Positions 17,108 to 25,159 of a stretch of 64,000 bases of DNA are shown here, piece by piece. The notes under the pieces were generated by a model. It was given only the letters and a program-made list of their open reading frames with translations, did not search any database and was not told the origin of the DNA. Source of the stretch: Pseudomonas sp. UBA1879 (GTDB lineage: Bacteria > Pseudomonadota > Gammaproteobacteria > Pseudomonadales > Pseudomonadaceae); NCBI RefSeq assembly GCF_002338065.1, contig NZ_DDHJ01000004.1, positions 387,943 to 451,942 of the forward strand, read 5' to 3'. Numbering within the stretch: position 1 is the stretch's first letter; each line of letters starts with the position of its first letter. The translations under genes were made by a program, and so were the position numbers.

Positions 17108-19528
17108 TCACTCCGGCAGTTTGTACGCAATGATGTAGTCGCCCATCCGTGTGCCCAGGGAGCCGTGGCCGCCTGCAACGATCAGCACATATTGCTTGCC
17201 GTCCTTGCCGGTGTAGGTCATCGGAGTCGCTTGGCCACCTGCTGGCAGACGTCCGGCGAACAGTTCCTTGCCGGTCTTCACGTCGTAGGCACGCAGGTAC
17301 TGGTCGAGGGTCCCGGCCAGGAACCCGACGCCGCCTGCCGTCACCATCGAGCCGCCCATGCTTGGCACGCCCACTGGCAGGCCGATCGGCACAGGGGTGT
17401 TGTCGCGGCTGGTGCCGTTTTTGTGTTTCCACACCACTTGATTGGTGGTCAGGTCGACAGCAGCGACGTTGCCCCACGAAGGCGCCTGGCACGGCATGCC
17501 GAGCTGCGACAACAGCGGGTGCATGATCACCGCGTACGGCGCGCCGGTGTTCGGCTGCACGCCACTGGTTTCGCTTTCGCGCTTGCTGTTGGCATCGACC
17601 TTGGCGCGAGGTACCAGTTTGGAGACGAAGGCCATGTAGTTCGGGCTGGTGAACATCAACTGACGCACCGGATCTACCGACACCGCGCCCCAGTTGAACA
17701 CACCGACGTTACCCGGGTAGACGATGCTGCCTTGCTCGGATGGCGGCGTGTACTGACCTTCGTAACGCAACTCCTTGAACTGGATGCGGCACAGCATCTG
17801 GTCGAAGGCGGTGGCGCCCCACATGGCTTTTTCGGTCAGCTCAGGTGGCAGCATGTTCAGTTGCGAACGGGCCTGGGTCGGCGACGTGTGATCGCCCTGC
17901 GCAGCGCCCGTCGGGGCCGGGACTTCGTCGATCGGCACGATCGGGGTGCCGTCGCGGCGATCCAGCACGTACAGGCTGCCTTGCTTGGTCGGCTGAATCA
18001 CTGCCGGCTTCACGCCGTCCTTGGTTTTCAGGTTGATCAGCGTCGGCTGGCTCGGGACATCCATGTCCCACAGGTCGTGGTGAGTGAACTGGTAGTTCCA
18101 GCGCACTTTGCCGGTGTTGACGTCCAGCGCGACCAGGCCAGCGCTGTATTTCTCGGCGCCGGGGGTGCGGTCGCCGCCGTATTGGTCAGGCATTTGGTTG
18201 CCCAGCGGCAGATAGACCAGGCCCAGTTTTTCGTCGACGCTGGCCAGCGACCACATGTTCGGCGCGTTGCGCGAGTAGAACTGATCGGCTGCGATCGGCG
18301 CTGTGGCGTCCGGGTTGTTCGGGTCCCAGTTCCACACCAGCTTGCCGTCGTGCACGTCGTAGGCGCGAATCACCCCGGATGGCTCGTCGGTCGACTCGTT
18401 GTCGGTGACGTGGCCGCCGATGATGATCAGGTTGCGCGTGATCGCGGCCGGCGAGGTGGCGTAGTAGCCACCGGCGGTGAACGGGCCGATGTTGGCGCGC
18501 AGGTCGATGGCCCCTTTGTTGGCGAAGTCTTCGCAGACTTTACCGGTGTCGGCGTTCAGCGCGATCAAGCGCGCGTCGGCCGTTGGCAGGTACAGGCGAC
18601 GCGGGCAGGACGTCGCGATCGCAGTGCCTGCAGCTGACAGTGCTGCAGCGGGAGCGCCAACGTCGGATTTGGCATAGGCCGCTTCGTCATAGTACGAGAC
18701 GCCACGGCAGGTCATGTGCGCCCAGCCGGTGAAGTTTTTCGCGCCTTCTTTGGAAATCTGCGGATCGTACGACCAGATCGTCTTGCCGGTGTCAGGGTCC
18801 AGCGCCAGCACTTTGCTGTGCGGGGTGCAGGCATAGAGCATGCCGTTGACCTTGAGCGGGGTGTTCTCGTTGGTCAGCTCGACCGGGTCTTCTGCGCTCG
18901 GCAGATCGCCCGTGCGAATGCGCCAGGCTTCTTGCAGCTTGCCGACGTTCTCCGGGGTGATTTGCTTCAGCGGCGAGTAGCGGTTGCCGTGTTCGGAGCG
19001 ACCATAGGCCTGCCAGTCGCCGTCAGGCATGGGTTGCGGATCGTACGCTACGCCCGCGTCATCACGGTCCAGCGTGCCTTTGATCTCACCCGGGCTGGTG
19101 AACTGACTGGCGATGGCCGTCAGGCCGGCCAGCACAACAGCGATGCTCAACGCCGCAGTCGGCAGGCCACCAGGCTGACCGCGCAGCACCGGACGGCGGA
19201 ACCACGGCAGCAGCATGACGATGCCGAGCACGAACCACAGCGACAGACGTGGCACCAACTGCCACCAATCCAGGCCGACTTCCCACAAGGCCCAGACCGT
19301 ACTCAAAAACAGCACCAGCGCGAACACACCCAGTGCCGCACGGCGGCCCTGAATCAGCAAGATGCCAGTGATGATGAAGCCGATCCCGGCCAGCAGGTAA
19401 TACAGCGATCCGCCCAGTGTCAGCAGCTTGATACCCCCGGCCAATAAGGCCAGGCCCATGATGAGAATCACCAGCCCGAGCAAGCTCGGCAACCGGCGAC
19501 CCTTACCGAAAGCACCGTCAGTGCTCAT
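17108..19528 (-). CDS. gcd: Membrane-bound PQQ-dependent glucose dehydrogenase
   Basis: 806 residues from the ATG at 19528, which has a GGAG site 9 bp upstream. The frame is open 69 bp further but looks non-coding there. Five N-terminal membrane helices (about residues 15-150) are followed by the eight-bladed quinoprotein propeller facing the periplasm. Family stretches include GDWQAYGRSEHGNRYSPL, the GWAHMTCRGVSYYD region and MPDQYGGDRTPG. It oxidises glucose to gluconate and passes electrons to ubiquinone. The gene is monocistronic. No PQQ synthesis genes are in the window. Confidence 0.95.
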   Translation of the reverse strand: MSTDGAFGKGRRLPSLLGLVILIMGLALLAGGIKLLTLGGSLYYLLAGIGFIITGILLIQGRRAALGVFALVLFLSTVWALWEVGLDWWQLVPRLSLWFVLGIVMLLPWFRRPVLRGQPGGLPTAALSIAVVLAGLTAIASQFTSPGEIKGTLDRDDAGVAYDPQPMPDGDWQAYGRSEHGNRYSPLKQITPENVGKLQEAWRIRTGDLPSAEDPVELTNENTPLKVNGMLYACTPHSKVLALDPDTGKTIWSYDPQISKEGAKNFTGWAHMTCRGVSYYDEAAYAKSDVGAPAAALSAAGTAIATSCPRRLYLPTADARLIALNADTGKVCEDFANKGAIDLRANIGPFTAGGYYATSPAAITRNLIIIGGHVTDNESTDEPSGVIRAYDVHDGKLVWNWDPNNPDATAPIAADQFYSRNAPNMWSLASVDEKLGLVYLPLGNQMPDQYGGDRTPGAEKYSAGLVALDVNTGKVRWNYQFTHHDLWDMDVPSQPTLINLKTKDGVKPAVIQPTKQGSLYVLDRRDGTPIVPIDEVPAPTGAAQGDHTSPTQARSQLNMLPPELTEKAMWGATAFDQMLCRIQFKELRYEGQYTPPSEQGSIVYPGNVGVFNWGAVSVDPVRQLMFTSPNYMAFVSKLVPRAKVDANSKRESETSGVQPNTGAPYAVIMHPLLSQLGMPCQAPSWGNVAAVDLTTNQVVWKHKNGTSRDNTPVPIGLPVGVPSMGGSMVTAGGVGFLAGTLDQYLRAYDVKTGKELFAGRLPAGGQATPMTYTGKDGKQYVLIVAGGHGSLGTRMGDYIIAYKLPE

Positions 19529-20115
19529 AGTGTCGTACTCCGTAACGATTGATTGGTTGACGCTAAATCCTTTGTCGCGTTGTGGCTTGGAAGCCATGGC
19601 CTTAACGCTAGTTCCTCAAGGGCAATACAGAAAGGTGAATCACACCGATCAGCTTGACCGTCGACGCGTTGGACGGCCTCACTGAGTCGTCAGCGACGAT
19701 CAATGGGATCTGATGCCAAGTCGTTTCGTGCAGCGTCGATGAGGTCTAGGGCTGTACAAGAGGGAACGTCGGATTAAACGTTTCAGCAGATTGAGACCGG
19801 CAATGATAGGGGCCTAACGAATTTTAAAAAAGACGAGTTTGCGACATGGACAGTTACGGGGTGCGCAACAGTCACCCAGAGTAGGTAGGGATGTCTCTCA
19901 GGAAAGGGTCTCAGCTGCATAACCACGCGCGTGTGGCTGGGAGGGCGGTCAGCGTTGCGGCGTATGTATAAATGTGGCTTGCGCGGCGGGATCTGCGGGG
20001 CCGGCTTGCTGGCGAACAGGGGGCGTCAGTCCGGGATCTGACATCGACTCCCCTGCGCGCCAGCAGGCTGATTCTTACAACGTTTCGCCCTTCTGCCAAA
20101 AGCAGGACGCTGCCA
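19529..20115. other. Gene-free gap between gcd and the TonB receptor
   Basis: About 590 bp without a convincing coding sequence. It contains the gcd promoter region and, at its right end, a degenerate REP pair (19995-20079). No clear terminator or operator was seen. Confidence 0.6.
19995..20079. repeat. Degenerate REPIN
   Basis: GCGGGGCCGGCTTGCTGGCG is answered by GCGCGCCAGCAGGCTGATTC, an imperfect inverted copy with several mismatches in the outer arm. It looks like a decayed member of the GCCGGCTTGCTGGC family. Confidence 0.7.
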
Positions 20116-22146
20116 TCAGAATGTCGTGCGCAACCCCACTTCAATGCTGCGACCTTGCGCGGGGGCAATGTCACGGAGGATCGAGCTGGCGTAGCGCACT
20201 GTCTGATTGGTCAGGTTCTCGCCATTGACGAACGCCAGCCACTGACTGCTGCCAACGTTGAATTTATAGCCAGCGCTTGCGCCGAGGGTGGTGTAGCCGT
20301 CGGTGCCGCTTTCGTTATCGGGCACGCGACCTTGGGACGCCGCGTGTTCGACGTCGATGCGCGCCTGCCATTTGTCCAATTCCCACAACAGGCCGCTGTT
20401 AAGGCGCAGAGGGGCGATGCGCGGAAGGGCTTCCCCGGTGTCGAGGTTTTTGGCGCGCGTGTAGTCCCCTGACAGCTCCAGCGCGAATTTTCCGTAACGG
20501 TTTTCGCCCAGTTTCCAGTGGTCTTGCGCCTCGAATCCTGCAAAGCGCGCCCGCACGCCTTCGTAGGTGTATTCCGGGATGCCGTCGGGGTCGTCTTCTC
20601 CATCGTCGTTTAGCGTACGACCCGTTCCCAGCAAGCCGATGTAATTGGAGAAACGGCTGTAGAAAACGCCAACGCTGCCTTTGTGGGTGCCATTGTCGAA
20701 GCGCAGCGCCAAGTCGCTGGACACCGCTTTTTCCTTGGACAGATCGGCATCGCCCACTTCATAAGTGCCGGTCGCGACGTGGGCGCCATTGGCGTATAGC
20801 TCATAAAACGTCGGCGCGCGTTCGGTGTAGCCGAGGGTCGCGGCCAACGACCAGATCGGTGTCAGTGTGTACACCGCGCCCGACGACATGCTGCCCGCCG
20901 TGAAGCTGCTAGAGCGGTCGGCATTGGCGAAGCGCTCGTTGCCCTTGCCATCCGGGTCGACGGTGGTGTGTTCCAGACGACCGCCCAGGCTCAGTTTCAA
21001 GCGGTCGGTAGCCTGCAGTTCTTCCAGAATGAACAGCGCGCCGGCATCAGTATCGGTCTGAGGTACGAACGCCTCTTCGCCTAATGCCGAGAATTCACTA
21101 CGCGTCACTTGTGCGCCAACCACGCCGTTCAGCGGGCCAATGGGCTGATGACGGGCTTCGACTCGGGCTTCGTATCCCTTGTTCTTGAACGTGGTGCCGA
21201 CTTCACCGTCCTCGATTTCCATGTGCTTGTATTCGGTGTACCCCGCGTCAAGCTTCACCGAACTGAACGGGCCTGACAGGTTGCGGATTTCCGAGGCGAA
21301 CGCGTAGTGATCCTGCTTCATGCGGATGCGCACGTCTTGCTCGGCGGGCGATCCGTAATTCGAGTCGTAATTGCTGTAGGAAAGCCCGGCGTAACCGTCG
21401 TCCCAGGTGTAGGAACCGCCGACAGCGCCGCCGTCCTGACGCCCGTCGCTGTTGCCCAAGCGATGTTTCTTGTCTTCACCATCCGCGTCGCGGGCGCGCT
21501 CATCGGCGGTGCGGGCGTAACCGGGGATTTTCAGGTCGTTGAATTCGCGGGCGTTGGCGTCCAGATGCAAAGCGAACGTGCCGTTGCCCGCTTCCAACTT
21601 GCCTGCGCTGCTGCGCGTGGTGTCGGCGCCGCCGTAGCGCAGTTCGCCCGCACCTTGAATGCCTTCGATGGCTTCAGTGGGGATGCGATTGTCGAAGGTA
21701 TTGACCACGCCGCCGATGGCGCTGCCGCCGTACAGCAGGGCCGCAGGGCCGCGCACGATTTCGATACGATCAACGTTGACCGGATCCAGGGGCACTGCGT
21801 GGTCATACGACAGCGACGACGCATCCAGCGCACCCACGCCATTGCGCAGCAGGCGAATCCGGTCGCCATCCAGCCCGCGGATGATCGGTCGACTGGCGCC
21901 TGGCCCGAAATACGACGACGACACTCCCGGCTGTTTATTCAGCGTTTCGCCGAGACTGCCTTTCTGTTGCAGCGTGAGGTCGTCGCCGGTCAGCACCGTG
22001 CTCGGCGACGCCAGTTGATCGCTACCCAGCGGATTGGCAGTGATGGTCTGTTGTTCAAGCTCGATGGCGTAAACGGGAGAGGCGATGAGCAGCGAGGTGG
22101 CCAGCGGCGTCAGTCGCCAGAGCGGGGATTTGCAGGAGCGGGGCAT
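20116..22146 (-). CDS. TonB-dependent outer-membrane receptor, probably zinc-regulated
   Basis: 676 residues from the ATG at 22146, which starts a signal peptide ending at SPVYA. A plug domain follows, with the conserved RPIIRGLDGDRIRLLRNG and VDRIEIVRGPAALLYGG stretches, then a 22-strand barrel ending in ...RTTF. The sequence resembles the ZnuD/PA0781 type of receptor. The extracellular loops are acidic or glycine-rich, without the long histidine clusters of neisserial ZnuD. A Zur-type operator 48 bp upstream of the start indicates induction by zinc starvation. The imported ligand itself is not proven by sequence. Confidence 0.9.
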   Translation of the reverse strand: MPRSCKSPLWRLTPLATSLLIASPVYAIELEQQTITANPLGSDQLASPSTVLTGDDLTLQQKGSLGETLNKQPGVSSSYFGPGASRPIIRGLDGDRIRLLRNGVGALDASSLSYDHAVPLDPVNVDRIEIVRGPAALLYGGSAIGGVVNTFDNRIPTEAIEGIQGAGELRYGGADTTRSSAGKLEAGNGTFALHLDANAREFNDLKIPGYARTADERARDADGEDKKHRLGNSDGRQDGGAVGGSYTWDDGYAGLSYSNYDSNYGSPAEQDVRIRMKQDHYAFASEIRNLSGPFSSVKLDAGYTEYKHMEIEDGEVGTTFKNKGYEARVEARHQPIGPLNGVVGAQVTRSEFSALGEEAFVPQTDTDAGALFILEELQATDRLKLSLGGRLEHTTVDPDGKGNERFANADRSSSFTAGSMSSGAVYTLTPIWSLAATLGYTERAPTFYELYANGAHVATGTYEVGDADLSKEKAVSSDLALRFDNGTHKGSVGVFYSRFSNYIGLLGTGRTLNDDGEDDPDGIPEYTYEGVRARFAGFEAQDHWKLGENRYGKFALELSGDYTRAKNLDTGEALPRIAPLRLNSGLLWELDKWQARIDVEHAASQGRVPDNESGTDGYTTLGASAGYKFNVGSSQWLAFVNGENLTNQTVRYASSILRDIAPAQGRSIEVGLRTTF

Positions 22147-22193
22147 GCAGCATTTTCCTTGGCAGGGTGAATCTCGGGAGTTCAGCCTGCTAG

Positions 22194-22208
22194 TGTTATA
22201 ACATAACA
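22194..22208 (-). promoter_or_regulatory. Zur-type operator upstream of the TonB receptor
   Basis: TGTTATA-A-CATAACA is a 15-bp palindrome with a single mismatch to the gammaproteobacterial Zur consensus TGTTATA-N-TATAACA. It lies 48 bp before the receptor start codon, where it would overlap the promoter. Confidence 0.85.
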
Positions 22209-22320
22209 ATAAAAATGCAATCGTTTTGGGATTGATCGTGACTCGCGACGTTGAAGTTCCAGGTGCACTCGCCTGCGAACAGCGGTGTAAAAGGCTTGAC
22301 TGGGCGGCTGATACATCGCA

Positions 22321-22344
22321 ATCGCGGGCAAGCGCGCTCCTACA
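22321..22344. repeat. Solitary REP half-site
   Basis: ATCGCGGGCAAGCGCGCTCC followed by TACA is a single diverged REP arm without a convincing partner, upstream of the VF530 gene. Confidence 0.6.
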
Positions 22345-22435
22345 GGTTCTACAATCGCTTCACACCGATTCCCCGCTCCGCTAAGGTGCGCACCTCGCGA
22401 ACACGTCTCCTTCATCGATTGCACATAGGCCTGCC

Positions 22436-22663
22436 ATGACCACATCCCACGACAACCCACTGCACGGTGTGACGCTGGAGCAGATCCTCAACCGGTTGGT
22501 CGAGCATTACGAGTGGTCGGGGTTGGCTGAGCGAATTGACATTCGTTGTTTCAAAAGCGACCCGAGCATCAAGTCGAGCCTGACGTTTTTGCGCAAGACA
22601 CCATGGGCGCGGGAAAAGGTCGAAGCCTTGTACGTGAAACTGGCGCGCACCAAACGGTGGTGA
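22436..22663 (+). CDS. VF530 family DNA-binding-like protein
   Basis: 75 residues. The family hallmarks LHGVTLEQILNRLVEHYEW, then the IRCFKSDPSIKSSLTFLRKT stretch and the WAREKVEALY helix, identify the DUF2132/VF530 family of small, possibly DNA-binding proteins. The function is unknown. The downstream membrane-protein gene begins 33 bp after its stop, so the two may be co-transcribed. Confidence 0.88.
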   Translation: MTTSHDNPLHGVTLEQILNRLVEHYEWSGLAERIDIRCFKSDPSIKSSLTFLRKTPWAREKVEALYVKLARTKRW

Positions 22664-22695
22664 AAGCGCGTTTTACCCCAAGGATTGAACAAAAA

Positions 22696-23346
22696 ATGCA
22701 CAGCCCAACGTTGCCCCTGACGCCCGGTCAGCGTCGATACGCGACCGTTGCCGCGCTGCTCGGCTGGTTTGCGCTGGCAGTGCAGCTGTACCTGATTCTC
22801 TGGGGCCGTTGGACCGATCAGGCGAGTCTGATAGGGGGCCTGGTGCGGTTTTTCAGCTTCTTCACGGTGCTGACGAATACGCTGGTGGCCACCGCGCTGA
22901 CCTGCGCGCTCACCGATCGCCATTCGGCTGGGCACCGATTCTTCCGCTCCCCGGTGGTCTGCGCCGGAATCACCACCAGCATTTTGTTGGTGGGCATTGC
23001 CTACAACCTGTTGCTGCGGCATTTGTGGAGCCCGGAAGGTTGGCAGCGGCTCGCCGACGAATTACTGCACGACATCATGCCGCTGGCGTTTCTCGGCTAC
23101 TGGTGGCTGTTCGTGCGCAAAGGGCTGCTGCGCCTGAAGCATGTGCTGATGTGGATGCTGTACCCCACGCTGTATTTCGGCTATCTGCTGTTTCGCGGCA
23201 ACACGTTCGGCGATTACCTGTACCCGTTTCTGGACATCGGCACGCTGGGTATCGAGCGCGCCTTGCTCAATGCGCTCGGAGTCTTGGCGGGGTTTGTGGG
23301 GATCGCGCTGGTGATTTGGTTGATCGACCGTGTAAGGCCAGACTGA
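22696..23346 (+). CDS. Pr6Pr family integral membrane protein
   Basis: 216 residues from the ATG at 22696. Six hydrophobic helices are visible, with the conserved RFFSFFTVLTNTLVA loop after helix 2 and the HDIMPLAFLGYWW stretch after helix 4. The family is widespread, and its biochemical role is unknown to me. A REP hairpin lies just after the stop. Confidence 0.85.
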   Translation: MHSPTLPLTPGQRRYATVAALLGWFALAVQLYLILWGRWTDQASLIGGLVRFFSFFTVLTNTLVATALTCALTDRHSAGHRFFRSPVVCAGITTSILLVGIAYNLLLRHLWSPEGWQRLADELLHDIMPLAFLGYWWLFVRKGLLRLKHVLMWMLYPTLYFGYLLFRGNTFGDYLYPFLDIGTLGIERALLNALGVLAGFVGIALVIWLIDRVRPD

Positions 23347-23354
23347 CCGACATT

Positions 23355-23390
23355 GTGTGAGCCGGCTTGCAGCCAGCCGGCTCCCACACA
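23355..23390. repeat. REP hairpin between convergent genes
   Basis: TGTGTGAGCCGGCTTGCAGC is followed by CAGCCGGCTCCCACACA. The two arms form a compact hairpin with no spacer region, so this is a single REP rather than a REPIN. It probably helps end transcription from both sides. Confidence 0.75.
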
Positions 23391-23400
23391 TCTGTGGTGT

Positions 23401-24174
23401 TTACTCTTCCTCTGAACCTGCAATACGCCAATATCCGGCGGCCTTGACTGATCCTTCGTCGAGCTTGAACTCATCCAGCAACACCCGCCGAAGTTTGCGC
23501 GACAACGCCGCTTCCGTTGCCACCCATGCGTACAGCTCACCGCCGGGCAACTGCAAGTGGCGGGTGACCTCAAGCACATCCTGCTCGCCGCGCACTACCC
23601 AAATCACCTCGACCTGCGCCTGACTCGTGAGCGTCTGACGCTCGGCGCTATTGTCGATCTCGACCACCACCAACGCCCGACGATGGCTTGGCAGTGCTTC
23701 AAGGCGCCGTCCGATCGCAGGCAGGGCGGTTTCATCGCCGATCAGCAGATAGCTGTCGAAGATGTCCGGCACGACCAGCGAACCCCGCGGCCCGGCGATG
23801 TACAGGAATTGCCCCGGCTCAGCCTGCGCGGCCCAGCTGGCGGCAGGGCCGTCGCCGTGCAGCACGAAATCAATGTCCAGCTCGCCCGATGCGGCATCGT
23901 AGCGACGCGGCGTGTAGTCGCGCATGGCAGGGCGCGGACCGTCAGGCGCATTTGGGCTCGGTACGAAATTGTCCACGGCGGCCTGTTCTTCAGGGGTCGT
24001 CGCGAACAACAGCTTCACGTGGTCATCAGTGCCCAGGCTGATGAAACCGGCAAGTTCCGGACCCTGCAGGGTGACCCTTCGCATGCGAGGGGTGATGTCG
24101 GTGACGCGCAGCACCTCGAGTTTGCGGCGCTTGATCTCGTGGCTGACGCGATGAATCGATTGCGGTGCATTCAT
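23401..24174 (-). CDS. Siderophore-interacting protein / NADPH-dependent ferric-chelate reductase (YqjH/ViuB type)
   Basis: 257 residues. An N-terminal FAD-binding beta-barrel (RVTLQGPELAGF, then the MRDYTPRRYD flavin-binding motif at about 86-95) is followed by a C-terminal nucleotide-binding domain with LIGDETALPAIGRRLEALP and WVATEAALSRKLRR. Such proteins reduce ferric siderophore complexes in the cytoplasm to release iron. The start overlaps the upstream PadR regulator by 4 bp. That pairing mirrors yqjH-yqjI of E. coli, where YqjI is the nickel-responsive repressor. Confidence 0.92.
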   Translation of the reverse strand: MNAPQSIHRVSHEIKRRKLEVLRVTDITPRMRRVTLQGPELAGFISLGTDDHVKLLFATTPEEQAAVDNFVPSPNAPDGPRPAMRDYTPRRYDAASGELDIDFVLHGDGPAASWAAQAEPGQFLYIAGPRGSLVVPDIFDSYLLIGDETALPAIGRRLEALPSHRRALVVVEIDNSAERQTLTSQAQVEVIWVVRGEQDVLEVTRHLQLPGGELYAWVATEAALSRKLRRVLLDEFKLDEGSVKAAGYWRIAGSEEE

Positions 24175-24773
24175 ACGGACGTCTCCGAAGCGGAATGAGG
24201 ACCTTCGGCGACGGCCTTGGCAGTCTCGTTCAAAAGATCGCGCACCCGGATGACTTCTTCCGGGGTCCAGCGCCCATGGTGCATTTGCAAGGCGTGGCGC
24301 AGGTTGTGGACCGCCTCGTGAATTTCCGGCGGTCGGTCGTGGCCGCGTAGTGAGCGTTTGCTGACTTGAATGCGCATCTTCACGCCGTCGAGGGCAACCG
24401 CTTGCTCCACCAGAAATTGCTGACCCGCGTCGGTGATCCGATAGCGCTTTTTGCCGCCCTCGGCATCGCCCGTGATCAGCTCGCTTTCTTCAAGAAAGGT
24501 CAGCGTGGGATAGATCACGCCAGGGCTTGGGCTGTAGGCGCCGTCGAACAGGCCTTCGATCTGGCGAATCAGGTCGTAGCCGTGGCAGGGCTGATCGGCA
24601 ATCAGCGCCAGAAGCAATAATTTCAGATCGCCCGGGGCAAACACGCGGGGCCCACGCCCGCCACGCTCACGGCCTGTGCGTTTTTCAAAACCATCGCGGC
24701 CATCGCCGTGATCACCGAAGTGAGGGCGGTGGTGATGGGGGTGATCGTGTGAGTGGTCTCTCATCTTTCTCAT
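24171..24773 (-). CDS. PadR-family regulator with His-rich N-terminus (YqjI-like)
   Basis: 200 residues. The N-terminus is a metal-binding-looking tract with at least seven histidines between residues 7 and 22. The PadR winged helix follows (about 45-125: LKLLLLALIADQPCHGYDLI, then PSPGVIYPTLTFLEE) and a helical dimerisation tail. E. coli YqjI uses a similar region to sense nickel and represses yqjH. An alternative ATG three codons in (24764) is possible. A 22-bp palindrome sits 16 bp upstream. Confidence 0.9.
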   Translation of the reverse strand: MRKMRDHSHDHPHHHRPHFGDHGDGRDGFEKRTGRERGGRGPRVFAPGDLKLLLLALIADQPCHGYDLIRQIEGLFDGAYSPSPGVIYPTLTFLEESELITGDAEGGKKRYRITDAGQQFLVEQAVALDGVKMRIQVSKRSLRGHDRPPEIHEAVHNLRHALQMHHGRWTPEEVIRVRDLLNETAKAVAEGPHSASETSV

Positions 24774-24788
24774 CTCTCGTTACAAGTT

Positions 24789-24810
24789 AGATATACCTTA
24801 AGATATATCT
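24789..24810 (-). promoter_or_regulatory. Candidate YqjI/PadR operator
   Basis: AGATATACCTTAAGATATATCT is a 22-bp near-perfect palindrome with one mismatched pair, in an AT-rich spot immediately upstream of the PadR gene. Position and symmetry suggest autoregulation of the two-gene operon. Confidence 0.75.
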
Positions 24811-24865
24811 TTATGTTTCGACAAGAGGCGTCAAGACGAACGGTTCTCATCTGGCGCACAGAGCA

Positions 24866-25131
24866 CTGCGATTGAATTGGAGCTAGGCATCAAACCTTCG
24901 GAAGTAAGCTCGTTCGCGAACAGGCCAGCAAACACCCTGCAAATGCTGAGGCTGAACATCGAACCTGTAGGAGTGAGCTTGCTCGCGATGAGGTCCGCAA
25001 ACACGCTGCAAATGCTGAGGCTGAACATCGAACCTGTAGGAGTGAGCTTGCTCGCGATGACGCCCGCAAACACGCTGCAAATGATGGGGCTGAACATTAG
25101 TCTTCCTGAGCAAGCTCACACCCACACAGTG
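24866..25131. repeat. Tandem array of about four 69-bp REP-containing units
   Basis: Units begin with CTGC(A/G)A(A/T)TG at 24866, 24937, 25006 and 25075. The last two full periods are exactly 69 bp and nearly identical, and the first unit (71 bp) is diverged. Each full unit holds GTAGGAGTGAGCTTGCTCGC in the same orientation. The last unit breaks into an inverted arm (GAGCAAGCTCACACCCACA). Because 69 is a multiple of three, a repetitive open frame runs through it, but I do not consider it a gene. The array fills the gap between the PadR regulator and the penicillin-binding protein. Confidence 0.88.
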
Positions 25132-25159
25132 TTCAACGCTTGGCGCATCTTGCGGGGGA

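Noticed and set aside
17165..18637. 490-codon plus-strand frame opposite gcd
   Set aside because: Shadow of the quinoprotein gene. The product is Arg/His/Val-rich with no recognisable motif.
24866..25131. CRISPR array
   Set aside because: The repeats are near-identical over the whole period, with no short repeats alternating with unique spacers, and no cas genes are nearby.
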